Source: a virus
IMG/VR virus record: IMGVR_UViG_3300027749_000411
Coordinates: 1 to 27,976 of that record
Strand: one strand, 5' to 3'
Length of the DNA stretch: 27,976 nt
Numbering within the stretch: the stretch's first letter is position 1; every line of letters begins with the position of its first letter. Positions 1-5,023 of the stretch are shown piece after piece. A program made the translations under genes and the position numbers. Below the pieces are notes generated by a model. That model searched no databases and was not told where the DNA came from. It saw nothing but the letters and a program-made list of their open reading frames with translations.

Positions 1-21
1 AGCGCCCTCTTAGCCGATGGC

Positions 22-237
22 TTAATGCAAGACAAGGCTCTTAACATTTCCCGCTTCAGCTTCATACGAGAAACGTATAAAGCCATCTGTGTATCCTTGC
101 TCGTATCCATGAGCTACCGCCTCATTCATTTGACTAGCCAATACCTGTACCACTAACTCTGTCTGGCAAAGACGAGTCATCAAAGCCCTACAGACCTCAC
201 GCAACTCATCCTCTTCCATCCACAGTAGTTCCGTCAC
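22..237 (-). CDS. Hypothetical small phage protein
   Basis: 71 residues, acidic, probably all helical; I do not recognise a family. It starts with GTG, which overlaps the TGA of the upstream gene (GTGA), so the two leftward genes are probably translated together. No signal peptide or membrane segment is visible. Residues around 43-55 (HGYEQGYTDGF) look like a conserved aromatic/glycine patch of the kind seen in small phage early proteins, but no function follows from that. Confidence 0.6.
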   Translation of the reverse strand: MTELLWMEEDELREVCRALMTRLCQTELVVQVLASQMNEAVAHGYEQGYTDGFIRFSYEAEAGNVKSLVLH

Positions 238-458
238 CTTGTCCTCCAGACTCTTACAACAAGTCCCTCTGTCTTAGCCGTCAACCCTATCCCTAACCTT
301 CTGCTGGCCCTGTAGTTGGCATTCAACACCTTCTGCCTGGCCCCTACAGGCACACAGAAGCTGTCTCCAACATCCATCTCCTCATACGGGTAGGCATACA
401 CCACCCGTGCTACAGGTACAGGCCTACCAGTCTCCAGTTCAATAGCAGTAATCATCAC
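234..458 (-). CDS. Small phage protein resembling DUF7303 family
   Basis: 74 residues. The pattern YPYEEMDVGDSFCVP followed by a basic stretch with RQKVLNANYRASRR and a C-terminal VVRVWRT matches, from memory, a small phage family (DUF7303-like) with a conserved YPF-x-M-x-VGDSF-x-VP motif and a GxxVWR end. Function is unknown; a small nucleic-acid-binding fold is possible. It is the first gene of the leftward pair. The leader reads GAGGGTTAGGTG just before the ATG, so the ribosome site is weak or unusual. Upstream lie a candidate promoter and an insulating terminator. Confidence 0.65.
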   Translation of the reverse strand: MMITAIELETGRPVPVARVVYAYPYEEMDVGDSFCVPVGARQKVLNANYRASRRLGIGLTAKTEGLVVRVWRTR

Positions 459-465
459 CTAACCC

Positions 466-495
466 TCTATACAGATAACGCTATGTTACAGACAA
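466..495 (-). promoter_or_regulatory. Weak sigma70-like promoter for the leftward pair
   Basis: On the minus strand TTGTCT (490-495) and TATAGA (466-471) are separated by 18 bases, each matching four of six consensus positions. It sits directly downstream of a leftward terminator and just before the ATG at 458. The transcription start would lie almost on the start codon, so the mRNA would be nearly leaderless, which lowers confidence. Confidence 0.3.
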
Positions 496-522
496 AAAAA
501 GAGCTACGCAAGTGGTAGCTCT
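494..522 (-). terminator. Intrinsic terminator, leftward
   Basis: A perfect 8-bp stem AGAGCTAC (500-507) / GTAGCTCT (515-522) with a 7-base loop is followed on the minus strand by seven T residues (A-run at 494-500). This is a textbook rho-independent terminator for RNA made leftward from somewhere right of 522. It means a separate leftward transcript exists in the 523-1000 region, distinct from the gene pair at 22-458. Confidence 0.75.
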
Positions 523-707
523 AAACCTTCTCTAGGGAACATGACAAACACGGAAGCTGGTGAGGATTTACCAGAGGCGGCGCAAGACCTAAGTCGGCAA
601 CCACATGAACCAGTCAACTCCCGTAAACCAAGAATATACCAGAAACCTATTTTTTTCTGGGGGGAGCGAGATGTGGGGTGCTCACCATACAGCATCCTGT
701 TACCCAT
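504..707 (-). CDS. Doubtful small ORF or non-coding RNA region ending in the terminator
   Basis: A 67-codon leftward frame from ATG at 707 ends with TAG inside the stem of the terminator at 494-522. The ribosome site is poor (only AGG very close to the ATG), and the protein is basic, with two Cys in CGCRLRSC and no family I can name. The terminator shows this strand is transcribed, but whether the product is a peptide or a small regulatory RNA cannot be told from sequence alone. Confidence 0.25.
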   Translation of the reverse strand: MGNRMLYGEHPTSRSPQKKIGFWYILGLRELTGSCGCRLRSCAASGKSSPASVFVMFPREGLELPLA

Positions 708-1026
708 CGCCTAGGCCACTGCCGCTGCTGCGCTGGTGCTTGCGAGCGTCAACCCCGACCCGACCCGACAATCAAGCTCATGGATGCAGTGTAAGCGCAC
801 TAGAGCAGTAATGCGGTAACCCGACCAAACCCCATATGTAAATATGTGTGAGTGGTAAGTGAGAATAACTCTCATCCTCATTACACTGTACTGGTGAATA
901 CAGTAACACACATATAAGACAATTATCAGTAATGGAATAATAGTTATTCTATATATTATATACCTATACACCATACACCGGGTGCAGTAACTTTCATACT
1001 AAGGGTAAGCACCTATAAAATAGTTG
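708..1026. other. Non-coding divergent control region
   Basis: I see no convincing gene here on either strand. The left part (708-790) is GC-rich and the right part (835-1026) strongly AT-rich, with many short palindromes. It separates the leftward genes from the rightward early operon, so it is the natural place for operators and early promoters. No tRNA-like cloverleaf and no CRISPR repeats were found in it. Confidence 0.6.
842..950. repeat. Cluster of inverted repeats in AT-rich control region
   Basis: Several arms can be read directly. ATATGTGTG (842-850) pairs with CACACATAT (907-915). Within that, TTACACTGTA (881-890) pairs with TACAGTAA (899-906), with one bulged base. AGAATAACT (862-870) is the exact reverse complement of AGTTATTCT (942-950). 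GAATAA-TAG-TTATTC (935-949) is a further local palindrome. The nested arms could form a cruciform or be operator half-sites. Confidence 0.55.
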
Positions 1027-1054
1027 TTGACAAGGTGTTTATATATAGTAAACT
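1027..1054 (+). promoter_or_regulatory. Sigma70-like promoter for the rightward early block
   Basis: A perfect -35 box TTGACA (1027-1032) is followed after 16 bases by TAAACT (1049-1054), a four-of-six match to TATAAT. The sequence around it is A/T-rich. It lies about 60 bases upstream of the first rightward gene, in the expected orientation, and is the best host-type promoter in the control region. Confidence 0.6.
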
Positions 1055-1085
1055 ATATTCACTGAACGGATAAAACCATTCAGTA

Positions 1086-1107
1086 AACCTAACCTAACCT
1101 TGAAAGG
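1086..1107 (+). promoter_or_regulatory. Repeated early leader motif, copy 1
   Basis: AACCTAACCTAACCTTGAAAGG immediately precedes the first early ATG (1115). The CTAACC-repeat plus purine ribosome site recurs upstream of several other rightward genes (near 1950, 2295, 2825, 5281, 6680 and 8600). Here GAAAGG (1102-1107) is the ribosome site. Confidence 0.55.
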
Positions 1108-1114
1108 CAGTGCC

Positions 1115-1318
1115 ATGTTAAACGCTAAAACATTCACTCTCAACATTGAGAACACTACATATCATGCTTGGACTATCGAGCAAAACGGTGAACATTTAGC
1201 ATCTATTGACGACTTTACAAATGAGCATGATTGTGTTCAATCAGTGTTGCGTCATTTGAAGATGTGGGAGACTGACATTTGTAGCAGTCTTAACAGTTTG
1301 TTGATTACTGTTGAGTGA
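1115..1318 (+). CDS. Hypothetical early protein
   Basis: 67 residues; family not recognised. The ATG at 1115 has GAAAGG six or seven bases upstream and is preferred over an in-frame TTG at 1100 that lies inside the leader motif. It is the first gene after the early promoter. The TGA overlaps the GAGG ribosome site of the next gene, so expression is probably coupled. The composition is mixed polar, without membrane segments. Confidence 0.6.
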   Translation: MLNAKTFTLNIENTTYHAWTIEQNGEHLASIDDFTNEHDCVQSVLRHLKMWETDICSSLNSLLITVE

Positions 1319-1326
1319 GGTTCACA

Positions 1327-1893
1327 ATGACAAGAGAAGAATGGTTATCAGATGCAACCGCAGAACTGCGTGTACTGTTTAAACAGCATGGCGTGACGGT
1401 TCCCGATATGGTGCGCTCAAGCTGTGGCTTTCCATCTAAATCAGCACTGAGCAACAAGAACCGCAGAATTGGTGAGTGTTGGTCAGCAAAGGCAAGCGCA
1501 GATAAACACGCCGAGATATTCATTTCTCCAACTATCAGCGACAGCATGAGAGTGCTGGACATATTGGCGCATGAGCTGATTCACGCTTGCCACCCCGGTG
1601 ATGGACATGGCAAGTTGTTTAAACGCACTGCCACTGCTATCGGCTTAGAAGGCAAGATGACCGCAACCGTAGCGGGTGACAAATTCAAAGCATGGGCCGC
1701 ACCAGTGCTAGAACGTTTAAACACATATCCTCACGCTGACTTAATCCCCTCTAATGCTCAGAAAAAACAATCAACCAGAATGCTCAAATGCTATTGCACA
1801 GAGTGCGGCTACACGGTGAGGGTTGCGGGTAAGTGGCTTGAAGATATGGGCGCGCCACATTGTCCTAACCATGGCGAGATGCAAAGCGTTTAA
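1327..1893 (+). CDS. SprT-like zinc metalloprotease
   Basis: 188 residues from ATG 1327, with TGAGG eight bases upstream (chosen over a GTG at 1315). The catalytic HExxH is HELIH at residues 82-86, and H94 in the following GHG is the likely third zinc ligand, as in the SprT/Spartan family. The C-terminus carries a zinc ribbon with C157-x2-C160 and C179-x2-H182. SprT-like proteins in cellular organisms degrade DNA-protein crosslinks; in phages the target is not established. Here it stands second in the early operon, so it may help host take-over or clear proteins from DNA. Family call strong, role inferred. Confidence 0.88.
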   Translation: MTREEWLSDATAELRVLFKQHGVTVPDMVRSSCGFPSKSALSNKNRRIGECWSAKASADKHAEIFISPTISDSMRVLDILAHELIHACHPGDGHGKLFKRTATAIGLEGKMTATVAGDKFKAWAAPVLERLNTYPHADLIPSNAQKKQSTRMLKCYCTECGYTVRVAGKWLEDMGAPHCPNHGEMQSV

Positions 1894-1906
1894 ACAGTCC
1901 AACCTA

Positions 1907-1925
1907 TTGCATCCACTGGGTGCAA
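1907..1925 (+). other. Intergenic hairpin after the SprT-like gene
   Basis: TTGCATCC (1907-1914) and GGGTGCAA (1918-1925) form an eight-base stem with one G-U pair and a tight 3-base loop. No T-run follows, so it is more likely an mRNA-stability or translation element than a terminator. Confidence 0.35.
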
Positions 1926-1943
1926 TGGGGTGAGTTGTTCACC

Positions 1944-1962
1944 ACCTAACCTAACCCTGGAG
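1944..1962 (+). promoter_or_regulatory. Repeated early leader motif, copy 2
   Basis: ACCTAACCTAACCCTGGAG ends in a GGAG ribosome site seven bases before the ATG at 1969. It is nearly identical to the copy at 2821-2838. Confidence 0.6.
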
Positions 1963-1968
1963 TAAATC

Positions 1969-2250
1969 ATGAGCGAAAAATACAATGGCTGGACAAATTA
2001 CGCCACTTGGCGGGTCAATCTGGAAATCTTTGATGGTTTCGACCCCGCCGAATATTTTGATGAAGTTAACACCGACAATGTTTACCACATTGCACAAGTC
2101 CTTCAAGACCATGCCGAACAAGTCATTTTTGAGTGTGGCGAATGCAACCCACAAACCCTCGCCGGTTCTTATGCCCTGGCCTTCTTATCTGATGTGAATT
2201 GGCATGAAATAGCCGAGCATTTGATATCAGACTACGCCGAGCAAGATTAA
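1969..2250 (+). CDS. DUF7249-like small phage protein
   Basis: 93 residues. The N-terminus NGWTNYATWRVNLEIFDG is a signature I associate with a widespread phage family (DUF7249-like) of unknown function. The protein is acidic and soluble, with aromatic residues concentrated in the first 20 positions. The start is fixed by the GGAG at the end of the leader motif. A short GC-rich hairpin follows the stop codon, so this gene may close a sub-operon. Confidence 0.8.
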   Translation: MSEKYNGWTNYATWRVNLEIFDGFDPAEYFDEVNTDNVYHIAQVLQDHAEQVIFECGECNPQTLAGSYALAFLSDVNWHEIAEHLISDYAEQD

Positions 2251-2259
2251 GCCCCTTCT

Positions 2260-2278
2260 AGCCCCTTCTGGGGGCTTT
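2260..2278 (+). terminator. Weak intrinsic terminator or attenuator
   Basis: AGCCCC (2260-2265) and GGGGCT (2271-2276) form a strong six-base stem with loop TTCTG, followed by only three T residues and then CC. This is a partial terminator at best. It sits ten bases after the preceding stop. Confidence 0.45.
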
Positions 2279-2289
2279 CCTGACCCCTT

Positions 2290-2302
2290 CCTAACCTTGG
2301 AG
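2290..2302 (+). promoter_or_regulatory. Repeated early leader motif, copy 3 (short)
   Basis: CCTAACCTTGGAG, a one-unit version of the CTAACC leader, supplies the GGAG ribosome site for the ATG at 2310. Confidence 0.5.
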
Positions 2303-2309
2303 AATCATT

Positions 2310-2507
2310 ATGATTCAACTTTCATTCACAAAAGACTTGCAAACGCCCAACGCCATTTATTTTGATGACGAAAAGCCAGAAGAATACTTTTGGCATTTTT
2401 ACAATTATCAATACTTGTCAGATGATGAAGCCCTGGCTTTGTTGAATGACGATTGTGTTAGCCCCACTGTCAAACAGGCGGTTTCGGAAGCGTTAAGCTC
2501 CCACTAA
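2310..2507 (+). CDS. Hypothetical small acidic protein
   Basis: 65 residues, very acidic (DDEKPEEYF, SDDEALALLNDD) with an aromatic cluster WHFYNYQY at about residues 28-35. No family recognised. Small acidic early phage proteins can be inhibitors or DNA mimics, but nothing here proves that. The GGAG seven bases upstream fixes the start. Confidence 0.6.
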   Translation: MIQLSFTKDLQTPNAIYFDDEKPEEYFWHFYNYQYLSDDEALALLNDDCVSPTVKQAVSEALSSH

Positions 2508-2574
2508 ACCCCCAACCCTAACCCTTGCCCTTATCCTCCGCATTCTAACCCGCAAAAAATGAAAGGTTTTAATT

Positions 2575-2793
2575 ATGCTTTATCACATTGATATAACAAA
2601 CGGCGTTATTACTTATGAATTTAATAATGCTGAAGATGCAAATATAAAAAAATATTTTGCAAATGTTGGCAAAACAAAGCCCAAGCCCATACGGGTGCGG
2701 GGCTGGCCCTTTAACAATATCTATTTGACGCATGGCACCCCTGAAAATGGATTGGCAGTTGCAGTTAGACCAGATAAATCAACTTATTATTAA
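2575..2793 (+). CDS. Hypothetical small protein
   Basis: 72 residues, alternating hydrophobic and polar in the first 15 positions (YHIDITNGVITYEF), suggesting a beta-strand start, then a basic, proline-rich middle (KTKPKPIRVRGWPF). An AAAGG sits upstream of the ATG. The gene is noticeably A/T-richer than its neighbours at its 5' half. Not recognised. Confidence 0.55.
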   Translation: MLYHIDITNGVITYEFNNAEDANIKKYFANVGKTKPKPIRVRGWPFNNIYLTHGTPENGLAVAVRPDKSTYY

Positions 2794-2820
2794 GTCAGCA
2801 ACCACTAACCTAGACCCTTT

Positions 2821-2838
2821 CCTAACCTAACCCTGGAG
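2821..2838 (+). promoter_or_regulatory. Repeated early leader motif, copy 4
   Basis: CCTAACCTAACCCTGGAG precedes the ATG at 2844 with five bases between GGAG and ATG. A further CACTAACCTAGACC lies just upstream (2802-2815). Confidence 0.6.
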
Positions 2839-2843
2839 ATAAC

Positions 2844-3161
2844 ATGAAAACATCTTTTTATGACCTGCCCCATGAAACCCGCTTTCAAGTGTATGGTGCG
2901 CTCAAAGCCTTAGACTGCGACACGGGCCAAAGCGGATACTCTGGTCAATTGTGCGTTGCCGTTGCCCGTGGCAAGTTCGGTGATGTGGTGCAAGCTCTGG
3001 AAAAACTAGGCTTTGACCTTGTGACCAGCTACTATTTCCCCCTGGGCACTGATAAGCCCCCAATGCACCTGCGGCATGATTCCGCACGGTATGGCAGCCA
3101 AAATTGCAATTGGTTTTATGCTTGTTTTGAAGTCAAAGAGGTGGAAACATGCAACACATAA
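2844..3161 (+). CDS. Hypothetical early protein
   Basis: 105 residues, soluble, with no motif I can assign. A repeated pattern of small hydrophobic segments (FQVYGALKAL, VVQALEKLGFDLV) suggests an alpha/beta fold. The last 13 bases overlap the next gene. The start is fixed by the GGAG of the leader motif. Confidence 0.6.
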   Translation: MKTSFYDLPHETRFQVYGALKALDCDTGQSGYSGQLCVAVARGKFGDVVQALEKLGFDLVTSYYFPLGTDKPPMHLRHDSARYGSQNCNWFYACFEVKEVETCNT

Positions 3162-3343
3162 AATTGCCCGACTTGAATCCCACTACCAGGGTGTACCCCC
3201 GCACACTAGAAGAAGCATTCCCCCAAGATGCGTGGGAATCTGTGGATAAGACTGTGGATAAGGTAAACCCTGATGATGTGCTTTACCTAGTAGCCCTTTT
3301 CAGTCTAGGGTTTTTGCTTGGCTTGCTAGTGGGCGAGCTGTAA
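3149..3343 (+). CDS. Small single-pass membrane protein with a YPRTLEEAF motif
   Basis: 64 residues. The N-terminal TTRVYPRTLEEAFPQDA is a motif I recall from many small phage proteins of unknown role. Residues about 43-62 (DVLYLVALFSLGFLLGLLV) form one hydrophobic helix ending four residues before the C-terminus. It is probably an inner-membrane protein with most of its chain in the cytoplasm. A GAGG stands seven to ten bases upstream of the ATG. The codons for residues 31-38 (SVDKTVDK) are also two consensus DnaA boxes in tandem. Confidence 0.7.
   Translation: MQHIKLPDLNPTTRVYPRTLEEAFPQDAWESVDKTVDKVNPDDVLYLVALFSLGFLLGLLVGEL
3241..3261. promoter_or_regulatory. Tandem pair of consensus DnaA boxes
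   Basis: TGTGGATAA occurs at 3241-3249 and again at 3253-3261, both the exact reverse complement of the DnaA box TTATCCACA, 12 bases apart. They lie inside the coding sequence of the small membrane protein. Together with the inverted pair at 3634-3652 they form a cluster far denser than chance for a nine-base word. Confidence 0.55.
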
Positions 3344-3348
3344 CATTA

Positions 3349-3456
3349 GCCCCGTTGTCGTTGCGGACAGCACATGAAAGCCATTTACACATGCCTCGCC
3401 CCGTCTTCGGGGTTCCGCAACGGGGCAGTTGTAAGTGGCTTTTTTATTGTCCGCAG
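3349..3456 (+). terminator. Large nested hairpin with an intrinsic terminator and a competing arm
   Basis: Three stems nest. TGCGGACA (3362-3369) pairs with TGTCCGCA (3448-3455). AAAGCCATTTACA (3377-3389) pairs with TGTAAGTGGCTTT (3430-3442), with one G-U pair and six T residues at 3440-3445. Inside, CCCCG (3399-3403) pairs with CGGGG (3408-3412). The middle stem plus T-run is a rightward terminator. The upstream strand GCCCCGTTGTCGTTGCGG (3349-3366) can instead pair with CCGCAACGGGGC (3415-3426), opening the terminator, so attenuation is possible. Confidence 0.65.
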
Positions 3457-3688
3457 CAAAGCACGGGGGCATCACCCACCCCTTGTAAATGTTGATGCGA
3501 CAGATACAGATAAGCGTGACGAACTGGCCTTGTGTCTCCTGGGTGAGCATCCCTCGGGGCAGCGACAAGTCGGGTTTAGCAAGGGGGCTGCCCCCAAGCT
3601 GAATAGTCTAGATAAACGAGAGCATCTATCCCTTGTGGATAACTTACCCACAGGTTCCCCCTCGGGTGGATGCCCCATGCGTGATTGA
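3374..3688 (+). CDS. Possible Ash/Icd-like ORF overlapping the hairpin
   Basis: A 104-codon frame fills the gap between the membrane protein and the HNH gene exactly, in the same direction. Its style (GFFIVRSKARGHHPP, then LLGEHPSGQRQVGF) reminds me of Ash/Icd-like phage ORFs, which have an FFCVVR segment and an AGQPSGWP-type segment and lie over regulatory RNA regions in P4-like elements. Against it: no good ribosome site, and the ATG lies inside the terminator stem region. The match is from memory only. It could equally be non-coding sequence. Confidence 0.35.
   Translation: MKAIYTCLAPSSGFRNGAVVSGFFIVRSKARGHHPPLVNVDATDTDKRDELALCLLGEHPSGQRQVGFSKGAAPKLNSLDKREHLSLVDNLPTGSPSGGCPMRD
3583..3595. 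other. GC-rich hairpin in candidate origin region
   Basis: GGGGG-CTG-CCCCC, extended on both sides by AGC-AA and AA-GCT (3578-3600), forms a compact stem. No T-run follows, so it is not a terminator. It lies about 40 bases before the inverted DnaA-box pair. Confidence 0.35.
3634..3652. promoter_or_regulatory. Inverted pair of DnaA boxes
   Basis: TGTGGATAA (3634-3642, exact consensus on the minus strand) and TTACCCACA (3644-3652, one mismatch from TTATCCACA on the plus strand) face each other across a single C. This palindromic arrangement, 370 bases after a tandem pair, suggests a site where host DnaA binds, either for replication or for control of the following gene. Confidence 0.5.
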
Positions 3689-3698
3689 AAGGTTAAAA

Positions 3699-4091
3699 GT
3701 GAATAAAAAAAATACAAGGTTAGCCCTAAAGATTAGAAAGAAGGCGATGGTCAGAGCTTGGCAGGACAAGGCTGACCAGTTAAGCCCAGAAGAAATTGTC
3801 ACCAATGTGTATGTGGTGAGCAGAAAGTTTATTCAAAGCCCCGAATGGAAAGCACTAAGGCTTGAAGCAATCAAGAGGTATGGCAGTGTTTGCTGTAAAT
3901 GTGGAAGAAAACCTAGCAGAAGATACCCAGTGAACATTGACCATATAAAGCCCCGCAGGTACTACCCAGAGTTGGCATTGGACATAAACAATTTACAGCC
4001 CCTATGCCCCCCATGCAACAAGAAGAAGGGCAACAAGCCCCCAACGGACTACCGTAGCCCTTGTATGCCTGAAAGGAAAGTAGCCACATGA
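3699..4091 (+). CDS. HNH endonuclease
   Basis: 130 residues from GTG 3699, with GAAAGG six bases upstream; the in-frame TTG at 3633 lies inside the DnaA-box region and lacks a ribosome site. The HNH/zinc finger is complete: C65-x2-C68, the DHI core (D81-H82), NNLQ at 97-100 and C103-x2-C106 followed by NKKKGNK. The N-terminal 30 residues are strongly basic. It probably cuts DNA. Being outside the packaging module it is more likely an early nuclease (host DNA attack or a free-standing homing enzyme) than a terminase partner. The ATGA overlap with the next gene implies coupling. Confidence 0.85.
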   Translation: MNKKNTRLALKIRKKAMVRAWQDKADQLSPEEIVTNVYVVSRKFIQSPEWKALRLEAIKRYGSVCCKCGRKPSRRYPVNIDHIKPRRYYPELALDINNLQPLCPPCNKKKGNKPPTDYRSPCMPERKVAT

Positions 4092-4282
4092 ACGTCCAGC
4101 AAGCACAGAGAATACTAGCCCGACACAAAGAGGGTGATGTTTATCCAGCATGGGTAATCAACACAGCCCTTTATATAACAGGAGACATAGATGAAATGCC
4201 CCTTATGCCAAGCCCCCACAGAGGTGGTGACGAGCAGGACGAGACAAGCAAACTACATCTACCGCCGGAGGATATGTTTTAA
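4088..4282 (+). CDS. Small phage protein with an extended, overprinted C-terminus
   Basis: 64 residues; the ATG overlaps the HNH stop (ATGA). The first 34 residues, with the pattern QQAQRILARHKEGDVYPAWV then INTALYITGDI, look like a very common phage mini-protein that normally stops right after TGD(L/I). Here the frame runs on for 30 more codons through the start of the zinc-finger gene at 4191 in another frame. The tail (PSPHRGGDEQDETSK) has low information and is probably a by-product of a lost stop codon. Function unknown. Confidence 0.6.
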   Translation: MNVQQAQRILARHKEGDVYPAWVINTALYITGDIDEMPLMPSPHRGGDEQDETSKLHLPPEDMF

Positions 4283-4370
4283 CGAACATTACTTCAGCAC
4301 ACAAGAGCAAGCAGTAACCGCCCCTAGCCCCAAACTAAAGAGAGGAAGACCCCGCAATGAAAGACCCTAA
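4191..4370 (+). CDS. NrdR-like zinc-finger mini-protein
   Basis: 59 residues. It begins MKCPLCQAPTEVVTSR and has RRRICFNEHYFSTQE, giving C3-x2-C6 and C29-x3-H33, the layout of the NrdR-type N-terminal zinc ribbon (CPxC, RRRxC, then a GHxFxTxE-like end). Its C-terminus is basic (KLKRGRPRNERP). It probably binds nucleic acid and may act as a transcription regulator. AGGAG stands seven bases before the ATG. It lacks the ATP-cone of true NrdR and is much shorter. It overlaps the preceding frame by 92 bases and the next by 14. Confidence 0.75.
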   Translation: MKCPLCQAPTEVVTSRTRQANYIYRRRICFNEHYFSTQEQAVTAPSPKLKRGRPRNERP

Positions 4371-4548
4371 CGATTGCACCTGGCCCCATACAAATCTCTG
4401 TCTGCATGATTGTGTAGAGGGTTGCGCCAAGCGTAGCCCCCAGCGCAGCGGCTGGCGCAAGGTACAGATAGATGATGCAGAAGAAGAAGCATGGCGAGAG
4501 ATGACCAACAAACAGGGAATGCCCCCTATTTACGGAGAACAAACATGA
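4357..4548 (+). CDS. Cys-rich small hypothetical protein
   Basis: 63 residues. Cysteines at 7, 15, 19 and 23 with H11 and H17 (CTWPHTNLCLHDCVEGC) could hold one zinc ion. The rest is charged and likely helical. AGAGGAAG lies about eight bases upstream of the ATG; the start overlaps the zinc-finger gene and the stop overlaps the next ATG (ATGA). Family not recognised. Confidence 0.6.
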   Translation: MKDPNDCTWPHTNLCLHDCVEGCAKRSPQRSGWRKVQIDDAEEEAWREMTNKQGMPPIYGEQT

Positions 4549-4784
4549 CACAAGATGAAATTATTGAGATGGCTAGACAAGCTGGTTTTGATTGTTATGG
4601 CAAACATATAACTTGGGATGATGTTATTTGCACAGACGAAATCAAAGCCTATACCAAACTGGTAGCCGCCAAAGAACGATTGGCACAGCGCACAGAGCAG
4701 AACTTCTGCTCAAGATGCGGCAAACGCACACAAGACTTAATCACCATTCACACTTGCACACCACCAAAGGAGAAGAACACATGA
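4545..4784 (+). CDS. Small zinc-ribbon phage protein
   Basis: 79 residues from ATG 4545 (ATGA overlap with the preceding stop; an earlier in-frame ATG at 4491 is inside that gene). The start MTQDEIIEMARQAGF and the later KLVAAKERLA form the helical head seen in a large group of phage early proteins. A C-terminal ribbon has C55-x2-C58 and H69-x-C71 (CSRCGKRT, IHTCTPP). Role unknown; nucleic-acid or protein binding is possible. Confidence 0.75.
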   Translation: MTQDEIIEMARQAGFDCYGKHITWDDVICTDEIKAYTKLVAAKERLAQRTEQNFCSRCGKRTQDLITIHTCTPPKEKNT

Positions 4785-4852
4785 ATTACAGGTTACCCAC
4801 GCTACCTGTTTTAAAGTGTGGGACAAATGGAGATAAAACCCATGAAAAATGA
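4781..4852 (+). CDS. Possible 23-residue leader peptide
   Basis: A 23-codon frame starts at the ATG overlapping the preceding stop, with the strong AAGGAG cassette, and ends 11 bases inside the next gene. It begins MNYRLPTLPVL. It contains a hairpin with T-run (4788-4812), so its translation could control read-through into the following gene. No homology is claimed; it may simply be a remnant. Confidence 0.35.
   Translation: MNYRLPTLPVLKCGTNGDKTHEK
4788..4812 (+). terminator. Attenuator-like hairpin
   Basis: ACAGGT (4788-4793) and ACCTGT (4804-4809) form a six-base stem with a ten-base loop, running into TTTT (4809-4812). The stem is short, so it is a weak terminator. Its position inside a translated mini-ORF is typical of attenuation. 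Confidence 0.4.
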
Positions 4853-4985
4853 AATTGAAACTGCAATCAAGTTACTGTCTGAAAAGATAGACAAGTCTGT
4901 AAAAAGTGAAGACGCATTGCGCTTTACTCAAGCGGCCTTAAATCTTGCCCATGTTCTTGCAACATTAAACAACATGAAAAACTAA
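4842..4985 (+). CDS. Small helical phage protein
   Basis: 47 residues, easily missed because of its length. The core IDKSVKSEDALRFTQAALNL followed by AHVLATL is a pattern I recall from many phage genomes of related type. It is entirely helical and amphipathic, with no Cys or membrane segment. GGAG stands nine to twelve bases before the ATG. Function unknown; a small helical bundle or a partner of another early protein is plausible. Confidence 0.7.
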   Translation: MKNEIETAIKLLSEKIDKSVKSEDALRFTQAALNLAHVLATLNNMKN

Positions 4986-4992
4986 AAACAAT

Positions 4993-5006
4993 GCCCCCTC
5001 GGGGGC
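4993..5006. other. GC-rich intercistronic hairpin
   Basis: GCCCCCTCGGGGGC can fold into a very stable short stem directly before the second ribosome-site cassette. No T-run follows on the plus strand; on the minus strand a T-rich stretch lies a few bases after it. It probably protects or separates messages. Confidence 0.35.
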
Positions 5007-5023
5007 GTTAAGGAGAAGAACAC

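Noticed and set aside
500-533. Minus-strand GTTTAGAGCTA resembling a Cas9 guide scaffold
   Set aside because: Only an 11-base likeness; no repeat array, no cas gene, and the segment is explained by the terminator stem.
2508-2530. CCCTAACCC-type stretches resembling telomere repeats
   Set aside because: Short, degenerate and always just upstream of phage genes; they belong to the leader motif, not to a chromosome end.
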